64,000 nt of DNA from Clostridiales bacterium. GTDB lineage: Bacteria; Bacillota; Clostridia; Christensenellales; Borkfalkiaceae. The notes under the pieces were generated by a model. The model was not told the DNA's origin and ran no database searches. It saw nothing but the letters and a program-made list of their open reading frames with translations. This document shows, one piece after another, positions 33,625 through 43,327 of the stretch (its first letter is position 1; each line of letters begins with the position of its first letter). The stretch is taken from the NCBI GenBank assembly GCA_015055615.1, contig SVHT01000007.1, positions 28,249 through 92,248 on the forward strand. Reading direction: 5' to 3'. Both the position numbers and the translations under genes were made by a program.

Positions 33625-33894
33625 TTATTTACCCCCGTCCGCTGTGGGCGAAACAACGCGCACGCCCGTCACTCGACCGCCGATTTGCAAATCCCCGTCG
33701 TAGTACTTTTTTATGGCGAGGTTTACCCCCTCCACTTCAACCGCCTGTTTTGGAAAATATACCACGATTTTCTCGGCGGAAAAATCCCCCACCGATTTCA
33801 CGCCTTCAAAATATCCGCCTCCACCCGGCACGACCACGCACCGCGCGCACGCGCTCTCGGTTGGATTCTTGAACACCTCGTCGTATATCCGCAT
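33625..33894 (-). CDS. yqfC: Sporulation protein YqfC
   Basis: An 89-residue YabP/YqfC-family protein; the conserved core is VKSVGDFSAEKIVVYFPKQ and VNLAIKKYYDGDLQIGG. First gene of the sporulation-ribosome operon, with GGGGGTGGAG as ribosome binding site and a sigma-E-like promoter upstream. The glycine-rich stretch VVPGGGGYF in front of the core is atypical. Confidence 0.88.
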   Translation of the reverse strand: MRIYDEVFKNPTESACARCVVVPGGGGYFEGVKSVGDFSAEKIVVYFPKQAVEVEGVNLAIKKYYDGDLQIGGRVTGVRVVSPTADGGK

Positions 33895-33912
33895 CGCTCC
33901 ACCCCCTTTTTT

Positions 33913-33941
33913 AGTATATGAACGGAGGGGTTGGGTTATGC
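33913..33941 (-). promoter_or_regulatory. Putative sigma-E promoter of yqfC
   Basis: Minus strand GCATAAC, 14 bases, CATATACT. The -10 fits the sigma-E CATA pattern, and yqfC belongs to the sigma-E regulon in Bacillus. Confidence 0.5.
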
Positions 33942-33967
33942 TCGGTTACGATGAGCCAGCGCAGGCG

Positions 33968-35614
33968 TTATCCTAAAATGCTTTCCAATTCTTCGCGAAC
34001 CTTTTTGGGGTTGTCCGTCTTGCAAACGATCGTCAATACGTCGCCGTCATGCAATACCGTATCCCCTTCGGGCAGAATTTTTTCTTCGCCGCGGACAAGC
34101 TCGGTTACGCGCACCCCCGACGGCCAAAGAATATCGCGCACTTCGCGTTTTTCCGCCAGAGCGCCGCGTTCCACCGTCAGCGTAAATACCTCGCGTACAC
34201 GCTCGCGGATATTCGTTTCCTGTTCGTACTCTTCCAACAAAGTTTCGTAGATGCCACCCGTGCGGAACATTTCGCCGATTAAATAACCGATAAACACGGC
34301 AATGATAACGGGCAAAAGGTGGGCAAACCCGCCCGTGAATTCGCAAATCATGACAATCGAGGTAATCGGAGCTTTTACCACCGTGGTAAAGAACGCCGCC
34401 ATACAAATCATCACCAACAAATCGCAATACGCTTTGTCCATGCCCAAGCGCAACCAAAAGGTATTGAGCAACGCACCCAGGCAAGCGCCAATCGCTATGA
34501 TAGGGATAAAGATACCGCAAGGAATACCCGAACCGACGTTCACCGTCGTAATCAGCATTTTTAACAGCAGAATTATCAACAGCGTCCACACGAGGCTAAG
34601 CCCAAAAGCCGTCTTTGTCGTAGCGCTAATCGCGCCCCCCTTCGTGCCGATGCTTTCTATCAAGCCGTGTCCGCCTCCCATAACGCCCGCCGCCACCAAG
34701 GAAACGATACCGCCAAATAACACCGCCACGCCTATGCGAAGTCCGTGCGAGAGCTTCTGTCTGTTTTTAACGGAAATTTTTTTGAAGAGCTTTCGCATCA
34801 AAAACGAGAGCTTGTAAAACGCCACGCCCAAAAGCCCGCAGGCTATCCCTGCCAACACCACAAAACCGTAGGCTTTTATCGGGAGCTGATGGAAAATATA
34901 ATTCCCAAAGGTCGTAGCTATCTCTTGTCCGCGCAACCAATAAATGCCGTGTTTTGTCAGCATACCCGTGATAACGGAGGTTGCCGAGCAGATAAACACC
35001 TCGGGCGTGAGCCGTTTGTACGCCTCTTCAAAAGCGAACGCCATACCCGTCAAAGGAGCGTTGGACGCCACCGCAAGCCCGACGCACGCACCGCCCGTGA
35101 TTTGGTATTTGCGTATCATTTGATTACGGCGCAAACCCGACGAAACGCCGTCCCCCGTACACGCGCCGATTAAAACGCTGGGACCTTCCGCGCCAATGGA
35201 CAAGCCCATAAAAATGCTAAGCAAACTGCACGCAAACATCAAGGTAAGATCCCGCCACCATTTCAAGGGGACGCTACCCCGCGTTGCGCCCTCCGTCTGC
35301 GGTATAGCGCAACCACGGATAATGGACGAAACGTTGACCGCTACGCCAATCAAAAACGCACCGCCAAGGAGCGCCAAAAACAGCAAGGGAATAAACGCGG
35401 GATTGCTACGCACGTATGCGTAAACGTTTTGCGCGATCAGTTCCCCTTCGTGCGCCAGAATATTGAAGAGGGTTACGATTGCCCCCGCAAAAATACCCGT
35501 GATACTGCCCACCAGCACTAATTGGATAAAATTGCGGTACAATTCCCCCGCCTTTCTCTTTTTTGTTTTACTTTCTTGTTTTGCCATAGTATTTCCAAGG
35601 TATCGTTTGCTCAT
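33968..35614 (-). CDS. ClC-family chloride channel/antiporter with RCK_C domain
   Basis: A 548-residue protein with the ClC membrane core: IGAEGPSVLIGACTGDG carries the gating Glu motif GxEGP, and GSGIPCGIFIP the GxFxP motif. The first selectivity motif is unusual (GCAIPQ in place of GSGIP), so ion preference is uncertain. Residues 470-548 form a TrkA-C/RCK_C domain that may bind a ligand (WPSGVRVTELVRGEE). The ATG at 35614 lies 21 bases after the ABC exporter; codon 10 (35587) is an alternative start with a weak GGAAA. Confidence 0.88.
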   Translation of the reverse strand: MSKRYLGNTMAKQESKTKKRKAGELYRNFIQLVLVGSITGIFAGAIVTLFNILAHEGELIAQNVYAYVRSNPAFIPLLFLALLGGAFLIGVAVNVSSIIRGCAIPQTEGATRGSVPLKWWRDLTLMFACSLLSIFMGLSIGAEGPSVLIGACTGDGVSSGLRRNQMIRKYQITGGACVGLAVASNAPLTGMAFAFEEAYKRLTPEVFICSATSVITGMLTKHGIYWLRGQEIATTFGNYIFHQLPIKAYGFVVLAGIACGLLGVAFYKLSFLMRKLFKKISVKNRQKLSHGLRIGVAVLFGGIVSLVAAGVMGGGHGLIESIGTKGGAISATTKTAFGLSLVWTLLIILLLKMLITTVNVGSGIPCGIFIPIIAIGACLGALLNTFWLRLGMDKAYCDLLVMICMAAFFTTVVKAPITSIVMICEFTGGFAHLLPVIIAVFIGYLIGEMFRTGGIYETLLEEYEQETNIRERVREVFTLTVERGALAEKREVRDILWPSGVRVTELVRGEEKILPEGDTVLHDGDVLTIVCKTDNPKKVREELESILG

Positions 35615-35635
35615 ACAGAGCTGTGATTTCGTTCG

Positions 35636-37411
35636 TTATTGAAACTGTCCGTTGTAGAGCGCCGCATATTCGCCGCCGAGCGCCAACAGTTCGTCGTGCG
35701 TGCCTTGTTCCACCACTCTGCCCGCTTTCATAACCAAAATACAATCGGAGTGGATAATCGTCGAAAGACGGTGCGCCACCACGAAGGAGGTGCGCCCTTC
35801 CGTCAGCTTTTTGAACCCGTCGCTGATTTTCAATTCCGTTCGCGTGTCAATGGACGAAGTCGCCTCGTCCAACAAGAGTATCGGCGGCTTTACAAGCATG
35901 ATACGCGCGATACAAAGGAGCTGTTTTTGTCCCTCGGACAAACCGCCACCTTCCCCCAGCACCGTGTCGTACCCCTTTTCCATACGCTTGATAAAGCTGT
36001 GCGCGTGCGCCGCTTTCGCCGCCGCAATCATTTCTTCGTCGCTCGCGTTAGGGTTGCCAAGCTTTAAATTTTCGCGCACCGTTGCGCTCTTTAACCAAGT
36101 TTCCTGCAACACCATGCCATAGCTTTCGCGCAAGGACCGGCGGGTAACTTCGCGCACGTCCTCGCCGTCCACGCATACCTGCCCCCCGTCTACGTCGTAA
36201 AAACGCATCAGTAGATTGATGAGCGTGGTCTTGCCCGAGCCCGTTCTGCCGACAATGGCGATACGTTGCCCTTGCTTGACGTCCAAGCTAAGCCCTTCTA
36301 TCAGTTTCCCCGATTTGTCGTAAGAAAAAGCTACGTTTTGCAAACGGACGTTGCCGAGCACGTTTTCGCCCGCGCCCAAAACCGCGCTGTCCGCATCGGA
36401 AATTTCTTCTTCCTCGTCCATGAGCTCGAAGATACGCGCCGCGCTCGTAAACGCGCTTTTAAGTTCCGCAATAACCCCCGTGATTTCGTTGAAGGGTTTT
36501 GTGTATTGGTTGGCGTACGACAAGAACTTTGTCAAACCGCCGACGGTAAAACCGCCCACCGCAAAGCCGCCGCCCATCACCGCAAACCCGCCGAGCATCG
36601 CCACCAAGGCGTATACGAGGTTGTTGATAAACCGTGTGGAAGGATTGGTAAGCGAGGAGTAGAAAATGGCGTTCATCGACGACTTTTCCAGCCTCGCGTT
36701 GATTTCGTTAAATTTCTCTTCGTTCTCGTCCTCGTGGGCAAACGCCTGCGTGGTTTTCAGCCCGCCAATCGCCTCTTCGACAAACGCCGTCTGTTCCCCG
36801 CGCGTTACCGTCTGCGCCACGAAAAACTTGTGCGTGTGCGAGGTAACGAATTTTGCCACCAACAAAGAGGCGGGCGAGGCGATTACCACCACCAAGCCGA
36901 TTTTCCAATTTGTGAGGAGCATAAACGCCACCGTCCCCAAAATGGTCATAACGCCCGTGAAAAATTGGGTAAAGCCTATCAGCAAACCGTCCGAGAATTG
37001 GTCTGCGTCCGCTACGATACGGCTGACCGTGTCGCCGTGGGGGTGAGTGTCGATATATTGCAGAGGCAATTTCCCGATTTTGTCAAACGCGTCCTTGCGG
37101 ATATCCCGTACTACGTTGCAGGAAATGCGGTTGTTACAAAGGCTGAGTAGCCATTGCGAAATTGCCGCCACCGCCGCCGCAATACCCACTTCGATAAAAC
37201 AAATTTTTAAACCGTGCCAATCGACCGCGCCTTTTTTGACGATACAGTCCACGCCGTTGCCGAAGAACACGGGCACGCACAAAGTCGCCGCCACGGTCAG
37301 CACGGAAAAGAACAATACGCCCACCATGGAAAGGGGATATCTGCCTACGTACGAAAGTACGCGGCGCAAGGTACTCTGCTTTTTTACTTGGGGGGTTGTC
37401 ACAGCCGTCAT
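35636..37411 (-). CDS. ABC exporter subunit B (canonical Walker B)
   Basis: A 591-residue half-transporter: six membrane helices (about 20-310), then an ATPase with Walker A GRTGSGKTT, the signature GLSEGQKQ and Walker B ILLLDEATSSID, H-loop VAHRLST. The signature has Glu where Gly is usual. It starts at 37411 by an ATGA overlap with its partner, so the two are made together and form a heterodimer. Substrate unknown; such pairs export drugs, lipids or peptides. Confidence 0.9.
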   Translation of the reverse strand: MTAVTTPQVKKQSTLRRVLSYVGRYPLSMVGVLFFSVLTVAATLCVPVFFGNGVDCIVKKGAVDWHGLKICFIEVGIAAAVAAISQWLLSLCNNRISCNVVRDIRKDAFDKIGKLPLQYIDTHPHGDTVSRIVADADQFSDGLLIGFTQFFTGVMTILGTVAFMLLTNWKIGLVVVIASPASLLVAKFVTSHTHKFFVAQTVTRGEQTAFVEEAIGGLKTTQAFAHEDENEEKFNEINARLEKSSMNAIFYSSLTNPSTRFINNLVYALVAMLGGFAVMGGGFAVGGFTVGGLTKFLSYANQYTKPFNEITGVIAELKSAFTSAARIFELMDEEEEISDADSAVLGAGENVLGNVRLQNVAFSYDKSGKLIEGLSLDVKQGQRIAIVGRTGSGKTTLINLLMRFYDVDGGQVCVDGEDVREVTRRSLRESYGMVLQETWLKSATVRENLKLGNPNASDEEMIAAAKAAHAHSFIKRMEKGYDTVLGEGGGLSEGQKQLLCIARIMLVKPPILLLDEATSSIDTRTELKISDGFKKLTEGRTSFVVAHRLSTIIHSDCILVMKAGRVVEQGTHDELLALGGEYAALYNGQFQ

Positions 37412-39141
37412 ACCGCCGCACCCCCTTCCTCGTCTTTGTATTGCGAAAAATAAATTTCGCGATAGACTTCGCAAGTTTGCATTAACTCGTCGTGCGTGCC
37501 AATGCCCACAGCCTTGCCGTCGTCAAGGACGATAATTTTGTCCGCATCCCGCACCGACGAAGCGCGTTGCGCCACGATAAACGTCGTGGTTTTCAGCGTT
37601 TTTACGTCCTTGCGGAGCGCCGCGTCCGTCGCATAATCAAGCGCCGACGACGAGTCGTCTAAAATGAGAATTTCGGGGTTACGCACGAGCGCGCGCGCGA
37701 TAGTAAGCCGTTGCTTTTGTCCGCCCGAGAAGTTCTTACCGCCCTGTTCCACGGGCGCGTCCAAACCGCCTTTCCCTAAAATCACGTCCTCCGCTTGCGC
37801 CAATTTCGCCGCCGACATCAGTTCTTCATCCGTTGCGTCCGCTCTGCCCCACAAGAGGTTTTCACGAATCGTACCTTTGAAAAGTTGCGCCTTTTGGGGC
37901 ACGACGCCGATACGCTCGCGAAGGTAGAATTGCTTGTCTTTGTTTTGCACGTTAACGCCGTCAATGCGTACCTGTCCCTCGCTTACGTCGTAAAAATGTG
38001 GGATAAGATTGACGAGTGTGGTCTTGCCCGAACCCGTACCGCCGATGACGCCCACCGTTTCGCCGCGCGACACGCTGAACGTTACGTTTTCGAGCGCCGC
38101 ATCGCCGCCCTCGGTATACCGCGCGGAAACGTTGTCGAAGACGATAAACGGCTCGTCCTTCGCCCTTTCGTTTTCCTCAGTTTCGACAATCTGCAAGGAC
38201 GGTTGCATATTCAGCACCGCCTCGATACGGCTCCCCGACGCCGCCGCTTTCGCCACCGTGACGATAAGGTTAGCGAGCTTGATAAGCTCAATCAAAATTT
38301 GCCCCATCAAGTTATACAGAGCCACCACCGCGCCTTGGGAGAGCAAGCCCCCGTCCACGTGGATAGCTCCCGTCCAAAGGAGCCAAATGATACCCAAATT
38401 GAGTAGCGCGTAAGTAAGGGGATTGGTGATTGCGGCGATACCGCCGACAAATTTTCTGCCGTCGTTTAGCTTTTCGTTGCGGCGATTGAAAATTTCCCTT
38501 TCGCTGTCCTCTTTACAAAAGGCGCGCAAAACTCTTGCGCCCGAAAGGTTTTCGCGCGTAGACAACAGCACGTCGTCCAATTTGCTCTGCGTCTTTTTAT
38601 ACAAGGGCATGCAAAGTAGCATTACCGCGTACACGACGATTGCCAAAACGCCGATTACCACGGCGAAAATACCAAACGGCGTCCATCCGTACGCCAACGA
38701 ACAGAGCATCGCCCCAAATACGATAAACGGAGAGCGCAAGAAAAGTCGCAAAAACAGATTGACGCCCGTCTGCAATTTATCCACGTCCCCCGTCATGCGG
38801 GTCAGCATGGTCGCTTCGCCCATTTTGTCGATATCTTTGTACGAAAGAGATTGTATTTTTTTGAACAAGTCGCGGCGAATCCCTGCGGACATGCCCGTTG
38901 CCGTCCGCGCGGAAAAATACTGCGCCGCCACCGCGAAGATAAACCCGAACAACCCAAAACCCGCCAAAATAGCGCACGCCCAAACGACGTAGGAACGGTC
39001 GCGCGTCGCTATGCCGTTGTCGATAATTGCCGCCACCACAAAAGGTACCAACAACTCAAACGTCGCCTCTAACAGCTTGAACAGCGGACCGAGCATCGCT
39101 TGCCATTTATACGGTTTTGCATAGGACAAAATTTTCTTCAT
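37408..39141 (-). CDS. ABC exporter subunit A (degenerate Walker B)
   Basis: A 577-residue half-transporter with six membrane helices (about 15-300) and an ATPase: Walker A GGTGSGKTT, signature NFSGGQKQR, Walker B ILILDDSSSALD, and Gln in place of the H-loop His (VAQRASS). The Asp in place of the catalytic Glu and the missing His mark the degenerate site of heterodimeric exporters of the TM287/288 and BmrCD kind. The partner is encoded four bases into its end. Confidence 0.92.
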   Translation of the reverse strand: MKKILSYAKPYKWQAMLGPLFKLLEATFELLVPFVVAAIIDNGIATRDRSYVVWACAILAGFGLFGFIFAVAAQYFSARTATGMSAGIRRDLFKKIQSLSYKDIDKMGEATMLTRMTGDVDKLQTGVNLFLRLFLRSPFIVFGAMLCSLAYGWTPFGIFAVVIGVLAIVVYAVMLLCMPLYKKTQSKLDDVLLSTRENLSGARVLRAFCKEDSEREIFNRRNEKLNDGRKFVGGIAAITNPLTYALLNLGIIWLLWTGAIHVDGGLLSQGAVVALYNLMGQILIELIKLANLIVTVAKAAASGSRIEAVLNMQPSLQIVETEENERAKDEPFIVFDNVSARYTEGGDAALENVTFSVSRGETVGVIGGTGSGKTTLVNLIPHFYDVSEGQVRIDGVNVQNKDKQFYLRERIGVVPQKAQLFKGTIRENLLWGRADATDEELMSAAKLAQAEDVILGKGGLDAPVEQGGKNFSGGQKQRLTIARALVRNPEILILDDSSSALDYATDAALRKDVKTLKTTTFIVAQRASSVRDADKIIVLDDGKAVGIGTHDELMQTCEVYREIYFSQYKDEEGGAAV

Positions 39142-39149
39142 ACACTTTT

Positions 39150-39178
39150 ATTATACCACGAAAAAAACGCAAACGCAA
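39150..39178 (-). promoter_or_regulatory. Promoter of the ABC exporter operon
   Basis: TTGCGT, 17 bases, TATAAT on the minus strand, two to three bases before the leader; the message would begin only a few bases before the ATG at 39141. Confidence 0.75.
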
Positions 39179-39208
39179 GGGAATTTACTTCCTTATATAA
39201 TAAAAACG

Positions 39209-39240
39209 GCGCGGAAGTACCTTACTTCCGCGCTTTTTTT
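39209..39240. terminator. Terminator after the TPR-like gene
   Basis: GCGCGGAAGTA/TACTTCCGCGC, perfect 11-base stem with T run in both directions. Confidence 0.85.
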
Positions 39241-39250
39241 GCATTTTTTC

Positions 39251-40252
39251 TTATTTTTCGTCCGTGTTTTCGGCTGTGTTGTCCTCGCCCTCTTCGCCGA
39301 TTTCTTCGGCAGGCTCTTCCGTTTTTGCTTCTTTCAGCAACGCCGCGTACAGCGCTTTGTATTTGCGCACAATCACCAAGCGTTTGCCCTCATCCGTGGA
39401 CGAAAGTCTTTGGTTTTTCGCATGCATACGCAAGGCATTATACAGCTTGTTGAAGAACAAGAGCATAACGACAAAACTCAAAAGCGCAACGCCCGCAAAT
39501 ACGCACGCCTTTACGATAAAGCCCGTGCGCATACCTTGGGGAACGGTCACTCGGTCGGCAAAGCTCGACCACGCCAAAAAGAGCATTGCAATCATTACCG
39601 CAAGGAACGCCGCCACACCTACCCCGCTCCTTATCAAACGGGCACGGAGAACCGTACGGCGTTTTTGCTGTTTTCCTTCTACTTCTTCGGCGAGCGGTGT
39701 TTCCTCTTCCGCCAAGTCGTCGTGGCGTTTTTGGAAGACTTCGCGGTAATCACGGCGCAAAATATCCACCGCCTCATACCCCAAATCGTATTCCAAATTG
39801 TCTATCCCCGATTTTGCGTATTCTTGGGCAAGCACGTCGGGTTTTGTAAAATTTTCCGTCCTCGCGCGCCAATAGCCCGCCGACGCCACCGTTGCAAGCT
39901 CGTCCAAGCTCAACGCCTCTTCAAACGCCTTTTCCGCCTCGGTAAAGTTACCCTCGGCAAGCAGATTTTCCGCTCGTTCGCAAGCCGCCTCGTACGCCGC
40001 TTTGCGCTTTGCTAACGCCTCCGCTTTTTTCTGGCGCAGAGCAATCGCCTCTTCGGTGCTGAGCCCTACGAGATCCTCGTCGTCCTCTTCCCCGTTCATA
40101 ATCGGAAACTCAACGGCAACCTCGTCCACCGTTTCTTCCGTTTCGGTTTCGCCCTCTGCAGCCAATTCGTCCGTCACGTCCACGTAGCCGTCCTTCGTCT
40201 TTTTCAAGCGAACGCCTCTGCCGTATTCGTCGTCGATAATTCTTTCTTCCAT
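39251..40252 (-). CDS. Uncharacterised membrane protein with TPR-like segment
   Basis: A 333-residue acidic protein. The first 75 residues are rich in Glu and Asp. Residues about 80-130 resemble a TPR pair (AERAENLLAEGNFTEAEKAF). Two membrane helices lie near 210-232 and 245-270, and the tail is again acidic. No enzyme motif. A GGAGAAT site precedes the ATG. It lies between ispE and the ABC exporter but has its own terminator. Confidence 0.65.
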   Translation of the reverse strand: MEERIIDDEYGRGVRLKKTKDGYVDVTDELAAEGETETEETVDEVAVEFPIMNGEEDDEDLVGLSTEEAIALRQKKAEALAKRKAAYEAACERAENLLAEGNFTEAEKAFEEALSLDELATVASAGYWRARTENFTKPDVLAQEYAKSGIDNLEYDLGYEAVDILRRDYREVFQKRHDDLAEEETPLAEEVEGKQQKRRTVLRARLIRSGVGVAAFLAVMIAMLFLAWSSFADRVTVPQGMRTGFIVKACVFAGVALLSFVVMLLFFNKLYNALRMHAKNQRLSSTDEGKRLVIVRKYKALYAALLKEAKTEEPAEEIGEEGEDNTAENTDEK

Positions 40253-40315
40253 ATTATTCTCCGTTTTTTTGTGTTTATTGTCGTTCGTTACGACACGTCC
40301 CCCACCCTTTTGCGG

Positions 40316-41269
40316 TTATTCGCCGTCAAGCAAGCTTTCTTCATCCTCGCTAAGACGGTAGGGATTGCGCCATAAACCGAATTTCTTTTTCTTCTTTCCC
40401 GTATAATCGGGTACGACCGTTTTGGTTGTGTAAATCTTGAATTTCCCCTTATAACGGCTCTTTGCCCAATCGCAGAGCTCTTTCGTTTCAAACAACGCGA
40501 AAACCGCGCTGCCCGAACCGCTCATGCCCACCCCCGAGGGTGAAAAAGAGAGGGCTTGTTCGTATGCCGTTTGCACGTCTGCGTTGATATGCAACGCCGG
40601 CACGTATAGGTCGTTGACCACAGACGAACCCACGCCGTTTAGGTCGTTTTCTTGCAACGCGCGGATGCAGTTTTCCGTTTGGCTCTCTCTCCAAGCAAGC
40701 GTATGTGGCAATTCGTCGTACTTTCGATAACACTCTCCCGCCGAAACGGAAGATTTCGGACAAATCAGCAAAAGATACAAGGTCTTATTCGCCTGAACAG
40801 GGGTAACCCTTTCCCCTCTGCCCTGCATGCGCGCAAAACCGCCGTTTAGCATATATCCCGTGTCGCTGCCAAGCGTATCGGCAAGCGCCTTCAATTTTTC
40901 TCTATCTTCCACGCCGTACAGCCGCGCCATACCGTTGAGCACACCGCAAATATCCGCAGACGAACCGCCCAAGCCCGCGCCGATAGGAATATCCTTGAAC
41001 ACCGTGATTTCCGCGCCGTTCGTGCCAAAGGTTTCCGAAAACGCCTCTGCCGCCTTCAAGGCGTTGTTCTTTTCGGGGGGGATTTTTTCGCTCCCCATGC
41101 CGTGCATAATTACGTTGCTGTATTTCCCCGACTTCTTTTTGAGATAAATCGTGTCGCAAAGGTCGATATTCGCCACGAGCGAATCCAGCAGGTGAAAACC
41201 GTTTTCCACCCCTTGAATTTCCAACGTTAAATTGATTTTTGCGTACGATTTTATCTTTACCGAGTTCAT
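40316..41269 (-). CDS. ispE: 4-diphosphocytidyl-2-C-methyl-D-erythritol kinase
   Basis: A 317-residue GHMP kinase of the MEP isoprenoid pathway. It starts SVKIKSYAKINLTLEI, has the ATP loop DIPIGAGLGGSSAD near residue 90, and the third motif VGMSGSGSAVFALFE near 255. The C-terminal basic tail (TGKKKKKFGLW and beyond) is about 25 residues longer than usual. Start at 41269; an open frame to 41335 covers the leader. Order SPOCS-ispE near veg is a known clostridial and bacillar arrangement. Confidence 0.92.
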   Translation of the reverse strand: MNSVKIKSYAKINLTLEIQGVENGFHLLDSLVANIDLCDTIYLKKKSGKYSNVIMHGMGSEKIPPEKNNALKAAEAFSETFGTNGAEITVFKDIPIGAGLGGSSADICGVLNGMARLYGVEDREKLKALADTLGSDTGYMLNGGFARMQGRGERVTPVQANKTLYLLLICPKSSVSAGECYRKYDELPHTLAWRESQTENCIRALQENDLNGVGSSVVNDLYVPALHINADVQTAYEQALSFSPSGVGMSGSGSAVFALFETKELCDWAKSRYKGKFKIYTTKTVVPDYTGKKKKKFGLWRNPYRLSEDEESLLDGE

Positions 41270-41283
41270 TTTTATCCCAAAAG

Positions 41284-41352
41284 CGCGGCGAGAAACTCTC
41301 GCCGCACCGATTGTTCTTATCTCATTGTAACACATTTTTTCCGTAATTTCAA
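41284..41352 (-). promoter_or_regulatory. ispE promoter and leader hairpin
   Basis: Minus strand TTGAAA (41347-41352), 17 bases, TACAAT (41324-41329). The leader then forms GCGGCGAGA-GTT-TCTCGCCGC (41284-41304), ending 14 bases before the ATG, close enough to affect ribosome access. Confidence 0.65.
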
Positions 41353-41389
41353 TGCTTTCTGCCGTTTTTTTGTCTGTTTTTTGTGAAAT

Positions 41390-42877
41390 TTAGGTGATTT
41401 GGCGATAAACGTAGATACGCTCCCCGCCTTTGAGGGGGAATTCCAAGTGTCCGTTGCTCTTTTTCAGCTCCTCGGGGTCGCACGCAAGCCGTTTTGCCGT
41501 CTGCCAAAGATCCTCCCCCGCGCGCGGAATAAACACCGAAAAGGCGCTCTCTTCCACGGGATACGCCTCCCCTTCCGCAACCTCGCAAACGTACTCCCAT
41601 TTTCTTTCTTCATACGCGCGGACGCACAGCTTTAACGTCGCCTCCGCCTCCGTTTCGCCGTTCTTTTTCCGACGTACGTTCAGTCCGCATACAATCCCTT
41701 CGACCTCTGCGTAATCACCCGCAACGTCCACGGGAAATACAAAGGGCAGGGACAACGTCGAGCTCCGATGACTACCGTCTGCTCCCACAAAAATCACGTC
41801 GGCAAGCACAACCCCCTCTGCCTCCATACCGTTTTCCGCTTTTTTGAGGGCAATTTCCATGCGCGGTAACACCGCCGCTTGCAACGAATATTCTCCCTCG
41901 ACCGTCGGCGAGAAAAGGGCGGCGCCGTTGACGCGCTCGCTACATTTTATTTGTTTCGTTAAGGACCGTCCCCCATCGTTTGCCCTTTTCAGCTCCGTTT
42001 CTACACAAGTCGAAAATGCGTCCGTTACCACCGCAATTTCTTCTTCGATATGCAAGAAACAGGTCGCGAAAAGGGTGTAGGAAAGCACCAATTTGCTCCG
42101 TCCCTTTTCCTCGTCCGTGCTCGCCGTCAAATGCGCCCCCTTCACGGTCACGTTGGCGCTTGCCGTCACCTTTCCAAACGCCTCTTCCGCGGGAATTTGC
42201 ATACGGAAGGGAATCAAACGCTCGTACGAGCCCACGCCGTCTTCGCCCGTTAAAACGCAGATATTGAGCGCAATTTCCCCCTCTAAATCAATCTGCCCGC
42301 CGTTTGCCACCGCGCTGTGTACCACCGCCGTTTGACTGTGCAACAAAATATCCCCGACGTAATCGCAATCAAACTCGTCCTCGCTCTCCGTTTCGCCCGT
42401 CACGCATACCGTTTTGCAAAGCCCGACGTTTTCCCCTTTCACAATCAGGTTTTCGCCACCGACAAGGTACTCGATTTGTTTGCTCCCGTACACGGCAAGC
42501 GAGGCGTTCACAATCACCGATACGTACAACCCCGAGCCCTCTCTGCGCCAGCTGACGTTTTCCGTCGAAAGCAAGGCTTTTGCAAAACACGCGGGACTGA
42601 CTTGCCCGCCCTCGGCTTTGTGGAAAAACTCCGCGCCACGTTCCGCGCGACACACCTTTTTATCACCGTCCTCGTACACGAGCGTGAGCAACACCCGTCC
42701 CCCATATTGCACTTCGCCGTCCGCGCAAGCGCAATCGGCGGGAATCGCCTTGGCGTACACCGCCAAAACACTCCCTATCTCGCTCCCCGGTAGGCGACAT
42801 TCCACCACCGACTGTCCGTGCAGGCGACAGATTTCCCCAATATAACGATAACTCTCAAATTGCGGTTTTATTGACAT
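41390..42877 (-). CDS. SPOCS-LysM spore coat morphogenesis protein (SipL-like)
   Basis: A 495-residue protein made of about three SPOCS (DUF3794) domains over residues 30-430, each ending in a motif such as AEVEGIVCGLNVRRKK, followed by a C-terminal LysM-like domain (RAGEDLWQTAKRLACDPEEL). In Clostridioides SipL has the same design and links SpoIVA to the coat. Start at 42877 has AAGGAGG. A putative sigma-E promoter lies 41 bases upstream, and veg is divergent. SipL itself and other SPOCS-LysM proteins cannot be told apart here. Confidence 0.82.
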   Translation of the reverse strand: MSIKPQFESYRYIGEICRLHGQSVVECRLPGSEIGSVLAVYAKAIPADCACADGEVQYGGRVLLTLVYEDGDKKVCRAERGAEFFHKAEGGQVSPACFAKALLSTENVSWRREGSGLYVSVIVNASLAVYGSKQIEYLVGGENLIVKGENVGLCKTVCVTGETESEDEFDCDYVGDILLHSQTAVVHSAVANGGQIDLEGEIALNICVLTGEDGVGSYERLIPFRMQIPAEEAFGKVTASANVTVKGAHLTASTDEEKGRSKLVLSYTLFATCFLHIEEEIAVVTDAFSTCVETELKRANDGGRSLTKQIKCSERVNGAALFSPTVEGEYSLQAAVLPRMEIALKKAENGMEAEGVVLADVIFVGADGSHRSSTLSLPFVFPVDVAGDYAEVEGIVCGLNVRRKKNGETEAEATLKLCVRAYEERKWEYVCEVAEGEAYPVEESAFSVFIPRAGEDLWQTAKRLACDPEELKKSNGHLEFPLKGGERIYVYRQIT

Positions 42878-42918
42878 TTTTTACGACCTCCTTGCGATCT
42901 GGCTTTTTCTTGTCGTTT

Positions 42919-42948
42919 TATCCTATGCAACGGCAATAAAAAATAGAA
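42919..42948 (-). promoter_or_regulatory. Putative sigma-E promoter of the SPOCS-LysM gene
   Basis: Minus strand TTCTATT, exactly 14 bases, CATAGGATA. Same elements and spacing as at spoIVFA (2061-2090); the shared block GCATAGGATAAAAC is 14 bases long. Confidence 0.5.
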
Positions 42949-43021
42949 CGACAGCGCAACGTCATTATACTTTTCAATCGTCAAAGGGATATTTTTCCTT
43001 ATTTTAGGGTATACTGTTTTT

Positions 43022-43261
43022 ATGATTAAACCGACAAAGAACATTAAAGACGTCAAACAAATGGTAAGAGATTGCTCGGCGCAACGGGTTGCCGTGCGCG
43101 TCAATCTGGGCAGAAATAAGAGCGTTAGCTATTCGGGTATTCTTTCGGGCATTTATCCCGCCCTATTCACCGTCAAGCCCGATGACAAGGATTTTTTAGG
43201 CAAAACCGCATACTCCTATTCGGACGTGCTGTGCGGAAACGTAAAAATTAAGCCGTTATAA
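43022..43261 (+). CDS. veg: Veg family protein
   Basis: A 79-residue protein matching the short Veg family: GRNKSVSYSGILSGIYPALF and the ending YSDVLCGNVKIKPL. Veg is a highly expressed small protein that affects biofilm formation in Bacillus. There is no ribosome binding site near the ATG; TATACT (43010-43015) lies six bases before it, so the message may be leaderless. Confidence 0.9.
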   Translation: MIKPTKNIKDVKQMVRDCSAQRVAVRVNLGRNKSVSYSGILSGIYPALFTVKPDDKDFLGKTAYSYSDVLCGNVKIKPL

Positions 43262-43265
43262 GCGT

Positions 43266-43294
43266 AAAAAAGCCCCCCGTGTGGGGGGCTTTTG
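43266..43294. terminator. Terminator after veg
   Basis: AGCCCCCC, GTGT loop, GGGGGGCT, then TTTG; flanking A tract allows use on the minus strand. Confidence 0.8.
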
Positions 43295-43327
43295 TCTTTG
43301 TAGACACTTTTTACCTACAATTTTTAG

